In this document: positions 62,439 through 64,000 of the stretch, piece after piece
Layout: every line of letters starts with the position of its first letter
Position numbering within the stretch: the stretch's first letter is position 1
Source of the DNA: Pedobacter sp. PAMC26386
GTDB lineage: Bacteria > Bacteroidota > Bacteroidia > Sphingobacteriales > Sphingobacteriaceae
Length of the DNA: 64,000 nucleotides
NCBI GenBank assembly: GCA_014302835.1
Contig: CP060294.1
Span: forward strand, 186,001-250,000
Direction: 5' to 3'
Made by a program: the position numbers and the translations under genes
Notes under the pieces: generated by a model
The model's input: the letters and a program-made list of their open reading frames with translations, nothing else
What the model was told of the DNA's origin: nothing
Database searches by the model: none

Positions 62439-63350
62439 ATGAGTCTCACTTCCATTATAACAGTTAATTTTAATCAGCCGCTTGTCACCATTGCATTTTT
62501 GGAGTCAATCAAGGTGAATACTAAACAGAATGAGGTAGAAATTATTTTAGTTGATAATGGCAGTAACGAAGACTGTCATCAGAAATTTAAAGATACTTAT
62601 CCAGATTTGATCTATATCAGGTCTGATAAAAACCTGGGCTTTGCTGGGGGAAATAATCTTGGAATTGGGATAGCGAAAGGAGATTTTTTGCTTTTGTTAA
62701 ACAACGATACAGAAATTACTCCAAACCTGGTTGCCATATTGAGTACAGAACTGGAAAACGATGGAGAAATTGGATTAATTTCTCCATTATTGCTTTATTA
62801 CGATCAACCAGAAATTATTCAGTATGCTGGTTTCACTGAAATGAATTATATCACCTGCAGGAACCAGGGTATTGGCAGTATGGATATCAATAAAGGTCAG
62901 TATAATGAGATCAGCAGAGAAACAGGCTTCTGTCATGGAGCAGCGATGATGTGCCGCCGGGAAGATTTGCTCTCTATTGGTTTAATGGAAGAGCAATTTT
63001 TTCTGTATTATGAGGAATTGGATTGGTGCGAGAAATTTAAAAGAGCAGGCAAGAAGATTTGGTTTACTGGCCGTACTCAGGTTTTTCATAAAGAGTCTAT
63101 GAGTGTGGGTAAGGAAAGTATAATCAAGACCTATTTCATGACCAGAAACCGGATGTTATATATCCGTAGAAATACAAGCTCGATCAATACACTGATTTTC
63201 AGTCTTTATTATATAGGTCTTGCATGTCCTAAACAGATCGTCCTGTATCTGAAAAAGGGGCGAAAAGATTTAATTAAATGGGTGTTTCGTGGAATAACCT
63301 GGAACCTTACACATTCGAAAAACAGTAAAGAACTGGGTTTTAAAATTTAA
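62439..63350 (+). CDS. GT2 glycosyltransferase, rhamnosyltransferase-like
   Basis: The 303-residue protein is a soluble GT-A family 2 enzyme: TSIITVNFNQPLVTIAFL, VEIILVDNGSNEDC, RSDKNLGFAGGNNLGIGIAKGDFLLLLNNDTEIT (NDT as the DxD region), ETGFCHGAAMMCRREDL and FFLYYEELDWCEKFKRAG. The pattern is that of rhamnosyltransferases of the WbbL/RfbF type, without proof of the sugar. It is forward-strand and 6 bp before the next GT2 gene. The start is the first ATG, at 62439. Confidence 0.9.
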   Translation: MSLTSIITVNFNQPLVTIAFLESIKVNTKQNEVEIILVDNGSNEDCHQKFKDTYPDLIYIRSDKNLGFAGGNNLGIGIAKGDFLLLLNNDTEITPNLVAILSTELENDGEIGLISPLLLYYDQPEIIQYAGFTEMNYITCRNQGIGSMDINKGQYNEISRETGFCHGAAMMCRREDLLSIGLMEEQFFLYYEELDWCEKFKRAGKKIWFTGRTQVFHKESMSVGKESIIKTYFMTRNRMLYIRRNTSSINTLIFSLYYIGLACPKQIVLYLKKGRKDLIKWVFRGITWNLTHSKNSKELGFKI

Positions 63351-63356
63351 ATATAG

Positions 63357-64000
63357 ATGATTATAATTTTTTGGATCAGTATTTTCCTGATCGTATATAC
63401 ATTTGTTGGTTATGGCTTTGTACTTTATATACTCGTCAAAATTAAGAGAATATTCAAAAAACCTTTTGTTTTCAAAGCAGACATTCCTTTACCGACTGTA
63501 AGTATACTCGTGGCTGCTTATAACGAAGAAGATCTGATTGAAGCTAAAATCAGAAATACCCTGCAGCTGGATTATCCAAAAGATAAGATCCAGCTGATCT
63601 TTATTACCGATGGTTCATCTGATCAAACCGCGGCTAAGGTTAGCCAGTTTCAGGAAATCACATTGCTGCATGAGGATTTAAGAGCGGGAAAAATGGCCGC
63701 CATTAAACGGGCTATCCCTTTGATTACCGGAGAAATAACTGTTTTTACGGATGCAAATACTTTTTTAAATGAAGCTGCTATTCAAGAACTGGTTAAACAT
63801 TACCAGAATCCTAAAGTAGGTGCTGTTGCAGGAGAAAAGAGAATTCTTGTTGAAGAAAAAGCTGATGCGAGTTCAGCAGGAGAGGGGTTTTACTGGAAAT
63901 ATGAATCGAAGTTAAAAAAGCTGGATTATGAATTATATTCGAATGTTGGTGCAGCAGGAGAACTTTTTAGCATCAGAACTGCGCTTTATCAGCCTGTAGA
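63357..64000 (+). CDS. Membrane-anchored GT2 glycosyltransferase, runs off the right edge
   Basis: A frame from the ATG at 63357 is open for 214 codons to the end of the window. It begins with a membrane helix (IFWISIFLIVYTFVGYGFVLYI) and then has the GT2 motifs TVSILVAAYNEEDLIEAKIRN, LIFITDGSSDQTAAKV, TGEITVFTDANTFLN (DxD) and KVGAVAGEKRI, then FYWKYESKLKKLD and GAAGELFSIRTALY. It resembles processive or chain-extending enzymes such as PgaC. It follows the previous GT2 gene by 6 bp. The missing part should contain the QxxRW segment and C-terminal helices. Confidence 0.85.
   Translation, partial: MIIIFWISIFLIVYTFVGYGFVLYILVKIKRIFKKPFVFKADIPLPTVSILVAAYNEEDLIEAKIRNTLQLDYPKDKIQLIFITDGSSDQTAAKVSQFQEITLLHEDLRAGKMAAIKRAIPLITGEITVFTDANTFLNEAAIQELVKHYQNPKVGAVAGEKRILVEEKADASSAGEGFYWKYESKLKKLDYELYSNVGAAGELFSIRTALYQPV

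Noticed and set aside
1..64000. CRISPR arrays, tRNA, rRNA genes and insertion sequences
   Set aside because: No regularly spaced repeats, cloverleaf or transposase frame was found on reading either strand.

Overview
The window looks like chromosomal DNA of a Bacteroidota member, most likely a Pedobacter-like Sphingobacteriaceae species. The signs are: a low-GC genome with few Shine-Dalgarno sequences; lipoproteins with an SCKK-type lipobox; an ECF sigma/FecR anti-sigma pair followed by an STN-domain outer-membrane protein; TAnnTTTG-type -7 promoter boxes; and family assignments typical of that group. The assignment is inference; no rRNA or tRNA gene is present to fix it.

Left part (1-11842): a tightly packed, co-directional biosynthetic operon that enters from outside the window. 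It encodes the ketoreductase end of a large synthase, a KS-AT-DH-phosphopantetheinyl transferase megaprotein, a free acyl carrier protein, an alpha/beta hydrolase, two tandem MGT-type glycosyltransferases, two tandem condensation/PapA-like acyltransferases (the first split by a one-base frameshift) and a small membrane protein. Together these suggest an iterative PUFA-synthase/enediyne-PKS-like route to an acylated glycolipid or glycosylated polyketide. The operon ends at a strong hairpin that abuts a truncated GNAT gene.

Middle part (11.9-34.3 kb): mostly housekeeping and accessory genes. It holds an Lrp-type regulator divergent from a cysteine-synthase-like enzyme, a DsbD-type thiol-disulfide pair, a GH18 lipoprotein, a VIT-family transporter, an AlkD-like HEAT protein, an oxidoreductase trio, an S24-type repressor with a candidate operator opposite a metzincin lipoprotein, DinB, nitronate monooxygenase, the sigma/anti-sigma/STN locus (its outer-membrane gene is interrupted by an in-frame TGA), glyoxalase, Dabb, a GlxA-type regulator and a glycerophosphodiesterase.

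Right part (34.3-64 kb): an exopolysaccharide locus. It has a response regulator, a receiver-fused initiating sugar transferase, a short TolC-like protein, a Wzz/BY-kinase-like protein, an O-antigen ligase/polymerase, a 28-residue membrane peptide, a hexapeptide acyltransferase, several GT2/GT4/GT14 glycosyltransferases, a GMC oxidoreductase with its subunit-3 partner, and a flippase. Two paralogous secreted glycosidases lie on either side of its core. A reverse-strand sub-operon (57.5-60.6 kb) makes and probably modifies an amino-deoxy sugar (FdtA/FdtB-like enzymes plus a TIGR04325 methyltransferase). Between 52.5 and 55.7 kb lies a decayed block: a UbiA-type prenyltransferase, a DxDDT-containing alpha-alpha toroid protein, an ABC exporter and the tail of a further gene, with nonsense codons, a frameshift and deletions. 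The last gene, a GT2 glycosyltransferase, runs off the right edge.
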